From: Chara braunii
Lineage: Eukaryota; Streptophyta; Charophyceae; Charales; Characeae
Direction: 5' to 3'
DNA: 22,607 bases
Assembly: GCA_003427395.1 (NCBI GenBank)
Contig: BFEA01000149.1
Location: forward strand, 895,069 to 917,675
This document shows positions 8,658 through 22,530 of this stretch, piece by piece. The translations under genes were made by a program, and so were the position numbers. The number at the start of each line of letters is the position of its first letter. The stretch's first letter is position 1. The notes under the pieces are model-generated. The model did not search any database, had not been told where the DNA came from, and was given only the letters and a program-made list of their open reading frames with translations.

Positions 8658-10128
8658 TGGTGGAACAATGGACGAAGGCTGGTGGCGGGACCAAACCAGT
8701 GATGGTAGGAAACAGAGCACGGAAAGACGAACAGACGGAGAAACGAGACGAAATTGAGAAATGAAGGGGGGGAAATACACATCAGGGAAAGAACTGACAA
8801 AAGCTGACCTGAGAGAACCAGCCGCAAAGAGGGAGCGGAACGCAGAAAAAACAGAGGACAACAACGGACGACATACACATGGAGACGCATTGTAAACAAT
8901 AGACGGTTCAATGCGAAAAAGCATGTAGACTTGGAAACCAATGAGAACGGATAGAAATGAGGGCAAGGGAGCGCATAGCATAGCATCCAGAAAGACGGAA
9001 AACTACAAATCAGAAACAGAGACGTAGAGGCAAACGTTGAAGACCAACGATGTTTTTTTGGAAGTAGATAACATATAAATCCGGGAATTAGAGTGCATGT
9101 AAGTCCGGGAATATCAACCCTAAATTTCGATTGAGATAGGAAAGAAGACGAACGCCAAAGCGTAGAAGACTCACTCGGGCGAGAACACACATACAACACC
9201 AAGTAGAAGAGACACCGAACGAACCGAGCAGCGAGAGGTGAATTGGACTGGGAACATCGAGAGCATCATTCCCAAGGACATATCCAACCCGCATCATCAA
9301 TGCATACGAGCTGTCTTTCCGGTTCGATACGGTCATGATGACGATTTGTGTCCAGGAGAAAACGGTAAAGAGACGATGGCGCGAGATACAGGAAACAGAA
9401 ACGTTCACAAAGCATTACGATCGTCGAAAACAATGGAATCGAAGGTAAAGGAAAAACACAGAAACAAGAAATCGTTGCAAACATGTCACACTGAAACACG
9501 CAAAGTGAAAATGCACGCACACGACAAACATACAAATGAGAAACGAAAACAATAGTCGAAGACTCGGAGAGAAGCTTCATATTGTAAGGACTCAAGTTTG
9601 ACACGGATGCCGACATGCGTCTTTTTCCTCGTCCATCTCAACACAATTCTGGTGACGAAGCGAAAAAAAAACTCCATATAATCACCCAACGCCGTTTCTT
9701 TCCAATCCCTTCACAAGTAATACAATCGTTACTCACACAGCCCAACAAGTCTCTGCGAGCATCAAGTCCCATTTAAGCACTCACGTCGATGAACATTTTC
9801 ATTCGGAACCCTCAGGCAAGAAAGCGTGGCCTCTATTTGCAAGCGGACGACACGCTCTCGGAGGTCCTTCAGCATTTAATGCCGCCCCGGTATCAATCCG
9901 TACACTAAACGTCTCACTAGAAAAAAGCCGCCGCCATAAAAATGGCACTGAAGTTAACATATCATCTACATTATCGACCACATTCCTGCAGCAGACATGA
10001 TGAATTCGCAACAGCCACCGTCCTCAAATTCCTCTTAACAATTCCAGCCCCAGGCAGCATTTGACGCAATCATTGATCAGACACGTCCCGACGTCCGACC
10101 CTTCTTCGAAAAACAGCCAAGAAGAGAC
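8658..10128. other. Intergenic, purine-biased plus strand; includes RPS4 3' flank
   Basis: From about 8660 to 9560 the plus strand is strongly purine-rich (AGAGAAACGAGACGAAATTG-type sequence). This leaves long open frames on the minus strand that are low-complexity Ser/Phe/Leu-rich and unlikely to be genes. The RPS4 3' untranslated region must lie within the last few hundred bases before 10128, but its end is not visible. Confidence 0.5.
9268..9365. mobile_element. Possible diverged MITE family 1 copy
   Basis: A weak, spaced resemblance to copy B runs in order: TTCCCAAGGACATATC, CAATGCATACGAGCTG, TTTCCGGTTCGATAC, and GATTTGTGTCCAGGAG near the right. The terminal inverted repeat has decayed. 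An alignment is needed to confirm it. Confidence 0.35.
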
Positions 10129-15560
<5,432 letters not shown>

Positions 15561-16488
15561 TTTGCCGGATCTGCCGAGACGTGGCGATGGCGTCCAAACT
15601 CACTTCCGCGTGCAAGATACCACGGCTGAAGAGGGGAACCTGTCCGAACCTCGAGTAGTTTATGGAGTACACTCTCTCCCGGTTTCCGCCTACCAGCTGG
15701 GCGGGCAGCTGGGCGGGGCTGGATAGTAAATCACCACCTGCGAGAGCATCCGACGCCTACTGTTCGAGCCCCATAGGCCCAGACCCATCCAGCCGTCTAC
15801 TACCTCTCGTTGGGGCCTGGCTAAGGCCCGAGCTCTCCCGCCGGCCCCAGTCAGTCACAGAGGTAGGGTGCACTATGTTCCCAACCCCACCACATGGCAC
15901 ACGGTATCGACTGCGAGGACCAACCGGCAATCGGGAAGGCCTGTCATTTCTTTTCGGATGACTTAGGCTAAAGCTTTGCCCCCTACATGGGGTCTCCACG
16001 TCCAGTCCGGGTTGGCTGAATTGCATGGTGGAGCTGTGCCATTCAGGTTCAAAATCTGGCCATAGCCTGCCACAAAGGTTCGTAGGCGCAATGTCAAAGG
16101 GTAACCATCTCCCCCTCCAAAGACAGTCTGAAATTGAATCATGTTTACCACTTTGTCAATGCAACCTTTTCTGAACAGGTTGATTTGTGTCTGCATGAGA
16201 CTTGCACTGGTCACCACTAACGATGAGCCTCGCTCCACGACTATCGAAATGTGCAAAACGAGAGTGGATCGTACACTAAAACATGGGAAGATACACCCTC
16301 ATGATTTTTGTCTTTTTTATATGTCGAGAGGAGTGGAGCAACCCCCGATACCTGGTATATAGTGTGATAACGACCACAATTTTCCAGCCAGAGTTGCGCA
16401 GCATCTCCTTAGGCATACGAACTTTAGTCATCCTCCTGTTCAAATAACGGTATTGGTTGTCAATATTCATATAATTAGTTGGGGTCTT
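15561..16488. other. RPS4 upstream region and intergenic repeat-like sequence
   Basis: The RPS4 promoter and 5' untranslated region should lie just above 15560 on the minus strand; no TATA-like box stands out. Further out (15690-16080) the sequence has two B-box-like stretches (CTGTTCGAGCCCC near 15764 and AGGTTCAAAATCTGG near 16045), suggesting an old SINE. No coding signal is convincing. Confidence 0.45.
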
Positions 16489-16560
16489 ACCTCAACTTAG
16501 TTGGATAGAGCTCTTGCTTAGTAAAGAAGAGGTTGTGGGTTAAATTTTCATACTCTATTG
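16489..16560 (+). repeat. tRNA-like sequence (SINE head or tRNA pseudogene)
   Basis: CAACTTAGTTGGATAGAGCT is A-box and D-arm-like. CTTGCTTAGTAAAGAAG follows as an anticodon-arm-like block. GGTTGTGGGTTAAATTTTC resembles the variable and T arm with a degenerate B-box (GGTTCAAATCC). The stems are incomplete, so a functional tRNA is unlikely. Confidence 0.45.
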
Positions 16561-16652
16561 CACACACCCAACTGGTGTTAGTATGGCACCCCGCATACTT
16601 GGCCCCAGCCAGGCGTGGTATACATGGACAACTATCATACTACGCATGACTA

Positions 16653-17235
16653 CTACCTTCTTAACATGAAAAAAACGTATGTACGTTCTATTTGAATTAC
16701 CTCTAGAAATCGGGTTTTCATAAATCGCTTGTTTTTCCCCGCATAGAACGTACGTTCGGATATAACGTACATACGATGCATTTGAATACAACTTACGACG
16801 TACGTATGTTGTATTCAAATATTTAAAACTTTGATTTTTCAAAAATAATCCAAAAAATCCAAAAACAATAAAATGTTATACAATAATGCAATACAAACAA
16901 CGTTTGCTTGAGGGTATATCAAAATTCATGAGAAAATTCGAGAAAAAAAATAAAAACGAGGATGAAAATATTTTTTACAGTTTTTTTCAGAATTTTGATT
17001 AAAAACAAACTTCAGTAAAAAATAAAAATAAAAACAGTATGTTGTACAACATTGCAATGCAAACAACTTTTGCCGGAGGGTCTTGGCGGAATTCTCAAGC
17101 AAATTTGAGATAAAAATAAAAACAATGGCGGTACTACAGACTTCTGAAAAGTTGTACCCTAAAACTCGTTCTATAACGTACGTACGTTGTATTCGTATAC
17201 AAGGTACATACATTTTTTTCGGGTTAAGAAGGTAG
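16653..17235. mobile_element. 583-bp TIR element related to MITE family 1
   Basis: The left end CTACCTTCTTAACATG then AAAAAAACGTATGTAC mirrors the right end GTACATACATTTTTTTCGGG then TTAAGAAGGTAG. Both ends carry further ACGTACGTTGTATTC blocks like the short MITEs (CTACCTTCTTC start, GAATACAACGTACG). The AT-rich interior has no open frame of note and contains a diverged duplication (see 16867-17125). Confidence 0.7.
16867..17125 (+). repeat. Diverged 167-bp-period duplication inside the TIR element
   Basis: AAAATGTTATACAATAATGC then AATACAAACAACGTTTGC (from 16867) is matched by CAGTATGTTGTACAACATTG then CAATGCAAACAACTTTTGC (from about 17034). Both continue into GAGGGT...GAGAAAA/GAGATAAAAATAAAAAC-type sequence. 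Confidence 0.7.
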
Positions 17236-17977
17236 CCCTCCCGCGTGACGCACCTCTAGAGGTAGTAATCTTGAGGGGTAGTGCATGGGAATGGAGTATC
17301 GCTTTATCAAGGCATCATCATGGAGAATGGTGAGTCTCTTTGTTAGGAGCGAGCGCAGATTAGGGCTACGTTTTACCATGACGCGCTCGAGATAGGGAAA
17401 ACAATACCTTGGTCGGTGGCATGGCATGTAAAGTGGATAGCAAGGTAGTATTTTTAACCTAAAAAATGGTTTAGACAAAGAAACTCGTGGATTTTAACAT
17501 ACGGAATCGATTGATGACATACACTCTTATATACGATTGGGGTCATAATTTTGTACATATGGATAATACACAAATTTTGGGTGGTTGCTCTGACACAAGG
17601 TACATCCTTCATACACATGGGACAAGAAACTCATACACATCTATTAAATAATTTTAGTCTCTTGTAAAGTGAATGAAAAATTGAAATGTAAATAATTTTT
17701 TTTTTATTATCATATGAGACGTTTCAGCTATTATTGTTATAGTAGTTATTTATATACTTAGATTGAATGTTATATCAAATACATTTATCTCGTATTATTT
17801 CAAATATTAGTTCTTATTAGCCCACGTTTACAAAGCAACCTTATAAACTTCAAACCATGAACTCCAAATTTTTATATTCGTCTTTCTTGCTCATTACCGA
17901 TCCTTACCCAAATTGAAAAACTTTTTACGCATTTACCAATAAGAGTTCAACTTGGACTCTATTGAACTATTAATTTA
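17236..17977. other. AT-rich intergenic segment, no gene recognised
   Basis: Sequence of low GC flanks the Penelope-like element on its left and ends with the left copy of ATTAATTTA. Only short open frames are present. Confidence 0.5.
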
Positions 17978-18120
17978 GAGAAAACTATGGCGCATTCAGG
18001 GTTACAGTTTGTAATTGCATTTGAAACTACGTTTTAGCAGTTTAGTCAGGGCTCGAGTTTCAATTGCAGTTGAAACTGGTTTTAGCAGTTTGAAACTCGG
18101 GCTGACTTTTCCTAGGAGTT
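17978..18120 (-). repeat. Inverted terminal segment of the Penelope-like element
   Basis: Read on the minus strand, this matches the last part of the pseudo-LTRs. Shared blocks include TTTGTAATTGCATT, GTTTTAGCAGTTTAGTCAGGG and GAGTTTCAATTGCAGTT. Together with the element's right end it makes a terminal inverted repeat of roughly 100 bp or more. PLEs often carry such an inverted, truncated end. Confidence 0.75.
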
Positions 18121-18302
18121 CAGTCAGGCACATGGCTGTTTGTTTGTTTTTTCCTTCGGTCGTGTGTCGCGCCGCGACCCGTTTCTTTCTTTCTTCAGTT
18201 TTTTTGTTTTTTTTTTTGTCCTTTCGACTGTTGCGCCGATCCGTTCTGCTGTAAAAAAAATAAAAAAATAAAAAACAAATCGCCCCATGGTCGGGCCGCG
18301 GG

Positions 18303-18440
18303 CGAGATGTCTCGGCCACACCCCAGATTGGCCACGGCCGAGATGTCTCGGCCACACCCCAGACTGGCCACGACCGAGATATCTCGGCCACACCCCAGAT
18401 TGGGCACGGCCGAGATGTCTCGGCCACAGCCGAGATTGGC
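18303..18440 (+). repeat. 36-bp palindromic tandem array in 5' pseudo-LTR
   Basis: Four copies at an exact 36-bp period (CGAGAT at 18303, 18339, 18375 and 18411), followed by a degenerate fifth start at 18431. Each unit carries the near-palindrome GGCCGAGATGTCTCGGCC joined by ACACCCCAGATTGGCCAC-like sequence. Confidence 0.9.
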
Positions 18441-18844
18441 AGGCACTACACCTCATAAGCAAACGCGAAGTCTTAAGAGTAGACTACTCCGAAGAAGTGG
18501 GGGGCTCGGGGCAGGGATGGAGGCCAAAAAAAAAAAAAAGTAAAGAAACGAGGAACTTCGAATCCACCTACGTCAGGAAGGCCCTCAGGTCACCAGTGCT
18601 TTGAGGAATGTATCTGGCCAGGAAGTGAGGAACATGAAACAGGTAGTTTTCATTTTTTGTTTCTTGTTGTGAGGTCCCTGTAGCGCCCTGCCAGGCAGGA
18701 AGGGCGGATTCCACGCTTCATTGAGTTCCAGACAATTACTGTAGCATCCTGTATCGGACCACAATCACAACATAAGGGATGTTTTTTCTTTTTTTCTATT
18801 TATCTGTTGTTCGTGGATAGACGAGGGCCCTGACAGAACTGCAT

Positions 18845-18945
18845 ACGGCCGAGTTTCAACAGCAATTGAAACTTGGACCCTGACTAAACTGCAATTGAAA
18901 CTCGGACCCTGACTAAACTGCTAAAACGCAGTTTCGAATGCAATT
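18845..18945 (+). repeat. 29-bp repeats near the 5' pseudo-LTR end
   Basis: Two to three imperfect units of AACTCGGACCCTGACTAAAC followed by TGCAATTGA lie just before the segment that contains GCTAAAACGCAG. The same unit is found inverted at the element's left end. Confidence 0.8.
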
Positions 18946-19002
18946 ACAAATTGTTTTCGTGACTGCATCGAAGTTACCCCATTACAAACTACAATTTAAT
19001 AT

Positions 19003-20836
19003 ATGTTCAGCGTTGTAAAGGACTTCGAACGGAAAGCCACCAGATCATACCTACGTCGAACTATCTCGCGTGTGGTCCGTGAGCGATTTGGTTTTAATTT
19101 TTCCGCTGCTCCAATCTTTCGTTTACTGTATGATGATCGGGTGAGACTGAAGGAAGTACGGATAATCGTGAATGATAAGTTGGGGAAATTAACACTTCCA
19201 CGTTGTTTGATACGCAGAGCACGAGCGAAGGTCCGGATCGTGTGGACTAAGAATCCAAGCGTTGTGGACTTGTTACACAATCAACGCAAATTTGCACGCA
19301 ACCTGTGCGTGTACATGTTTTCCTTACCCCCCGGTAAGAGGTCACGTGCGATGCCAGTTACACGAAGTTGAAGGTGTTCCGGAGCTGATGTGGAACGCGG
19401 GGAACATCCCGAAGGCGCACCGATCCGATCTGTTGGCCATGCTCCGTGATGAGATTCGTAAAGGGTTTCAGTCATGGATAAATATTAAAAACCAGGGAGT
19501 GGAGTGTGACGAAGCGGAAATTGAGGGGTGCATGCAGAAGACTGCAGATAGCGAGGCAAGGTACCTCGAGAAGGACAGAGTGTTGGAGACCAGGCAACGA
19601 TTCAGGGGTCTGGTGCTTACTCCCTTGGACCGCAATCCAGGTGAGACGCTAATAATTTGTCCCGTATTGTACTATGAGGGGATGCGAGATCTGTTTCTCC
19701 GCAATGAAGGGTATGTGCCATGTGAGAAGGATGAAGCCGATGTTCTGAAGAAAATGAAGACATAGATTCAGAAGCGCGGGTTGAAGACGTTTTCCATAAG
19801 AGAAGTATTGGCTATGCCTACGCTATGCCAAAACACAAAGACCTGGAGCGCTATCGACCATATGCCCGACATACTCTGAACCTACCGTGAGGAGTTGTCG
19901 GGCAGCAGCAAAGGCATTGAACCACTTATTATACACTCTCCCGCACGACTGGCACTTTAACCTGAAGGACGTGACACTTATGACAGACCGACTGGAGAGG
20001 ATCAACGTGAAGGCAGCAAAGATGAGGAAACAACCGGTGATATTGGCTAGATCGTATGATATCAAGGATATGTTTAGGCGGCTACCACATGGTGACATTA
20101 TCCTTGCGGTTGAATGGCTGATTGAGTTTCATAAGAGTAAGGGTAGAGAGTTTGTGCGTGTGAATACGAGGGGAAGAGGAGCAACCTTTGGCCTGACGAC
20201 TGACTTTAACCACTGGAGAATGATCCGTTTTAAAAAACTGTTGGAATTTGTGCGTTTTGATGCGTCATGTGTGCACATGCGGAGTTTAATTTTCTAAAAA
20301 AATTGGGCCACCTGCAAGGATTTGTAGCAGGGATTCGGTTGATTGATGACGTGCGTTTGTTCGTCTTGGACCCAGGGCTTGACAGGAGGACTGCGCAGGA
20401 AATCTGGCATCGCCTTGAAAATTGCTACCCTGATAATCTCTCGCTGAAGCGTACTGACTCCGACCAAGGAAAGTGGGATTTCCTAGGATGTGAGTTGCGG
20501 ATTGATGATAGAATGTCGACTGTGTCTAGCGTTCAAATGATAAAAAATGAGAAGAGGATCTGGGAGGATGAGGTGCTTGAGTTAAAAAACGGACAATCCT
20601 TCCGATCTTGGGGAAGTAAGGTGCAAAAAAACGTCGTTATTACAAGTCCGTTACATAGGATTGAATGGAACACTTCGGCAAGGAAAGAAATCCCACGCCG
20701 AGTGATCACGCTGGCACGGGAACTAAGGATTATGGATTTCCCTGAGGATTTCGTAGTCCGGGTGTTGAAGCGTTTTGCTAGAGGAAAAGACGAACCGTGG
20801 GGATTCACGGTGTGGTTGATGAGTAGGCATAGGTAG
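19003..20836 (+). pseudogene. Penelope-like reverse transcriptase, frame-disrupted
   Basis: An RT frame of about 611 codons starts at ATG 19003, just after a TAA at 18997. The PLE-like order of motifs is visible but spread over all three frames. First comes an N-terminal basic region (19003 to about 19330). Then LTPLDRNPGETLIICPVLYY, which resembles the PLE 'DKGN..V' block, in the frame ending with TAG at 19763. Motif A is SYDIKDMF (Asp codon at 20058). A motif B-like GRGATFG follows. Motif C is GIRLIDDV (Asp-Asp at 20345-20350). Last is KWDFLGCEL, the FLG/FLD block. At least four frame changes (near 19330, 19770-19810, 19860 and 20265) plus the TAG show it is inactive. No GIY-YIG domain is seen at either end. 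Catalytic aspartates are intact, so decay may be recent. Confidence 0.8.
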
Positions 20837-21400
20837 TGGAGGTAGGTTTTTTGCCTTGTTTGATTCGATGAATGATGTCTCAAGGTATTTGTGTATATGT
20901 TGGATTAATTCTTTGTTCGATGTTTGATGATTTGAGCTGGAAGGTGTTTCGAAACTCGGGGCGATATGTAGTGACAGTTTTTTTTAGTTTCTAACGGTTT
21001 GTGTCCGCATATAGGTGTAGGTTCTCTAGTAAGACTTGTACTAGGTAGTTACACCGTATTTTTCGAATTGCTTTTTTTCATCGAGATTGGGTGTTTGGAC
21101 TTCCGTACTGGGTTTGAACGCTTTTGATAACTGGAGTGTACGTTTTTTTATAGCTGTAGCGGACTTTTTGGTTCCTGAGGCCGTGAATGGGCTGGTAGTA
21201 CGGACGGGACAAATGAGCTGACAGGGACTAGACCGTAGCAAGCAGTCAGGTGTCCGTGTGGGTATAAAAGCAATGATTGACCTTTCGAATTTCCCTTTTC
21301 GGGACCAATGGCGGTATCGGTATTTCCGGAATGGCGGAAACGACGGAGGTGGGTTAGTGGTAGGAAGCACATTGGGTTATGTGCTTGGTGAGTTTGGAGG

Positions 21401-21462
21401 GAGAAACCCCCTGAGGAGGATCACCTGGCGGTGATCGAAACCGGTCGGGGAGCCACTTTCTC
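21401..21462 (+). ncRNA. Candidate hammerhead ribozyme (type I, palindromic stem III)
   Basis: The core CTGAGGA (21411-21417, matching CUGANGA) and GAAA (21437-21440) flank a perfect 7-bp stem II, GATCACC/GGTGATC, with loop TGGC. One extra G (21418) sits between CTGAGGA and stem II. After GAAA comes CCGGTC: ACCGGT is palindromic, as in the dimer-forming short stem III of PLE hammerheads, and UC is the expected cleavage dinucleotide. Helix I is CCCC/GGGG, continued by GAGAAA/TTTCTC beyond a bulge AGCCAC. The bulge contains GCCA, complementary to loop TGGC, as expected for the tertiary contact. No cleavage evidence is available from sequence. Confidence 0.75.
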
Positions 21463-21569
21463 GGATTTGACGATTTCAATCAATTGCTCACGACTACTTG
21501 ACGTTGCATGTTTTTCCATGTGATGTTTGAAGTATTGGATTTTCTATCCTTCATATCATATACCACGGG

Positions 21570-21707
21570 CGAGATGTCTCGGCCACACCCCAGACTGGCC
21601 ACGACTGAGATGTCTCGGCCACACCCCAGACTGGCCACGACCGAGATGTCTCGGCCACACCCCAGATTGGGCACGGTCGAGATGTCTCGGCCACATCCGA
21701 GATTGGC
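21570..21707 (+). repeat. 36-bp palindromic tandem array in 3' pseudo-LTR
   Basis: This is the counterpart of the array in the 5' copy, also four units at 36 bp (21570, 21606, 21642 and 21678). Single substitutions weaken some palindromes, for example CTGAGATGTCTCGG in unit two. Confidence 0.9.
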
Positions 21708-21791
21708 AGGCACTACCCCTCATAGGCAAACGCGAAGTCTTAAGAATAGACTACTCCGAAGAAGTGGGGGGCTCGGGGCAGGGATGGAGGC

Positions 21792-21792
<1 letters not shown>

Positions 21793-21833
<41 letters not shown>
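21793..21833 (+). repeat. Internal poly(A) tract, 41 nt
   Basis: An uninterrupted A run follows GGATGGAGGCC and precedes GTAAAGAAACGAGG. The matching site in the 5' pseudo-LTR (about 18526-18538) has only 13 A. Confidence 0.9.
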
Positions 21834-21839
<6 letters not shown>

Positions 21840-22124
21840 GAAACGAGGAATTTCGAATCCACCTACGTCGAGAAGGCCCTCAGGTCACCAGTGCTTTGAG
21901 GAATGTATTTGGCCAGGAAGTGAGGAACATGAAACAGGTAGTTTTCGTTTTTTGTTTCTTGTTGTGAGGTCCCTGTAGCGCCCTGCCAGCCAGGCAGGGC
22001 GGATTTCACGCTTCATTGAGTTCCAGACAAGTACTGTAGCATCCTGTATCGGACCTCAATCACAACATAAGGGATGTTTTTTCTTTTTTTCTGTTTATCT
22101 GTTGTTCGTGGATAGACGAGGGCC

Positions 22125-22282
22125 CTGACTGAACTGCATACGGCCGAGTTTCAACTGCAATTGAAACTCAGACCCTGACTAAACTGCAATTGAAACTCGG
22201 ACCCTGACAAAACTGCAATTATAACTCAGACCCTGACTAAATTACAATTGAAACTCGGACCCTGACTAAACTGCTAAAATGC
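22125..22282 (+). repeat. 29-bp repeats near the 3' pseudo-LTR end (expanded)
   Basis: Four to five units of the same 29-bp repeat as at 18845-18945, differing at single positions (ACTCAGACC against ACTCGGACC, ATTACAATTG against CTGCAATTG). The extra units explain about 58 bp of the size difference between the two pseudo-LTRs. Confidence 0.8.
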
Positions 22283-22451
22283 AGCTTCGAATGCAATTAC
22301 AAACTATTTTCGTGACTGCGCCGAAGTTACCCCATTAATTTAATATATAAATCAGGTATGAGATTTATCGCTTTACGTTATATTATCAAGATTCGCAAAT
22401 AAAATATACAATGTTAAGCTACCAAAGTGGCCCGGGACCACATGCTTGGCC

Positions 22452-22494
22452 TATATATATATATATATACGGTTTACCGGACAGTTCTATTTGA

Positions 22495-22530
<36 letters not shown>

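Larger units (their letters stand above)
18299..18980 (+). repeat. 5' pseudo-LTR of the Penelope-like element
   Basis: This 682-bp direct repeat is nearly identical to 21566-22333. It starts at CGGGCGAGATGTCTCGG and ends at GAAGTTACCCC. It contains the 36-bp palindromic array, a 13-A tract, a conserved middle segment, and 29-bp repeats near the right end. The RT reading frame opens 22 bp after it. The two copies differ by scattered substitutions, tract length and number of terminal repeats. Confidence 0.85.
17978..22333 (+). mobile_element. Penelope-like retroelement, about 4.36 kb, with pseudo-LTRs
   Basis: In order the element holds: an inverted copy of the element's own 3' terminus (17978 to about 18120), a spacer, a 5' pseudo-LTR (18299-18980), a degenerate reverse-transcriptase gene (19003-20836), a 3' untranslated region with a hammerhead-like motif (21401-21462), and a 3' pseudo-LTR (21566-22333). 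The 9-mer ATTAATTTA sits just outside both ends (17969-17977 and 22334-22342), as a target-site duplication would. The inverted termini align up to those points: both share GGCGCA followed by TTTGTAATTGCATT. Direct pseudo-LTRs plus an inverted terminal piece are typical of PLEs and not of LTR retrotransposons. No protease, RNase H, integrase or GIY-YIG domain is visible. Confidence 0.8.
21566..22333 (+). repeat. 3' pseudo-LTR of the Penelope-like element
   Basis: This is the second direct copy, 768 bp. It is longer than the 5' copy mainly because its A tract is 41 long and it has about two more 29-bp units near the right end. It starts abruptly at the same base as the 5' copy and ends next to the putative target duplication. 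Confidence 0.85.

Noticed and set aside
8577-9616. Long minus-strand open frames rich in Ser, Phe and Leu
   Set aside because: They are explained by the purine-rich plus strand. Several overlap in different frames and none shows a recognisable domain.
18002-18604. Open frames translating RPHPRLAT-type repeats in several frames on both strands
   Set aside because: The 36-bp array is a multiple of three, so every frame stays open. The same is seen in the second copy at 21480-21978. No start-site or coding evidence.
17978-22333. LTR retrotransposon or DNA transposon interpretation of the repeat-flanked RT
   Set aside because: The RT motifs are PLE-like, and there is no integrase, protease, RNase H or transposase. 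The repeats do not show TG...CA ends or a primer-binding site, and the inverted end belongs to the same unit as the direct repeats.
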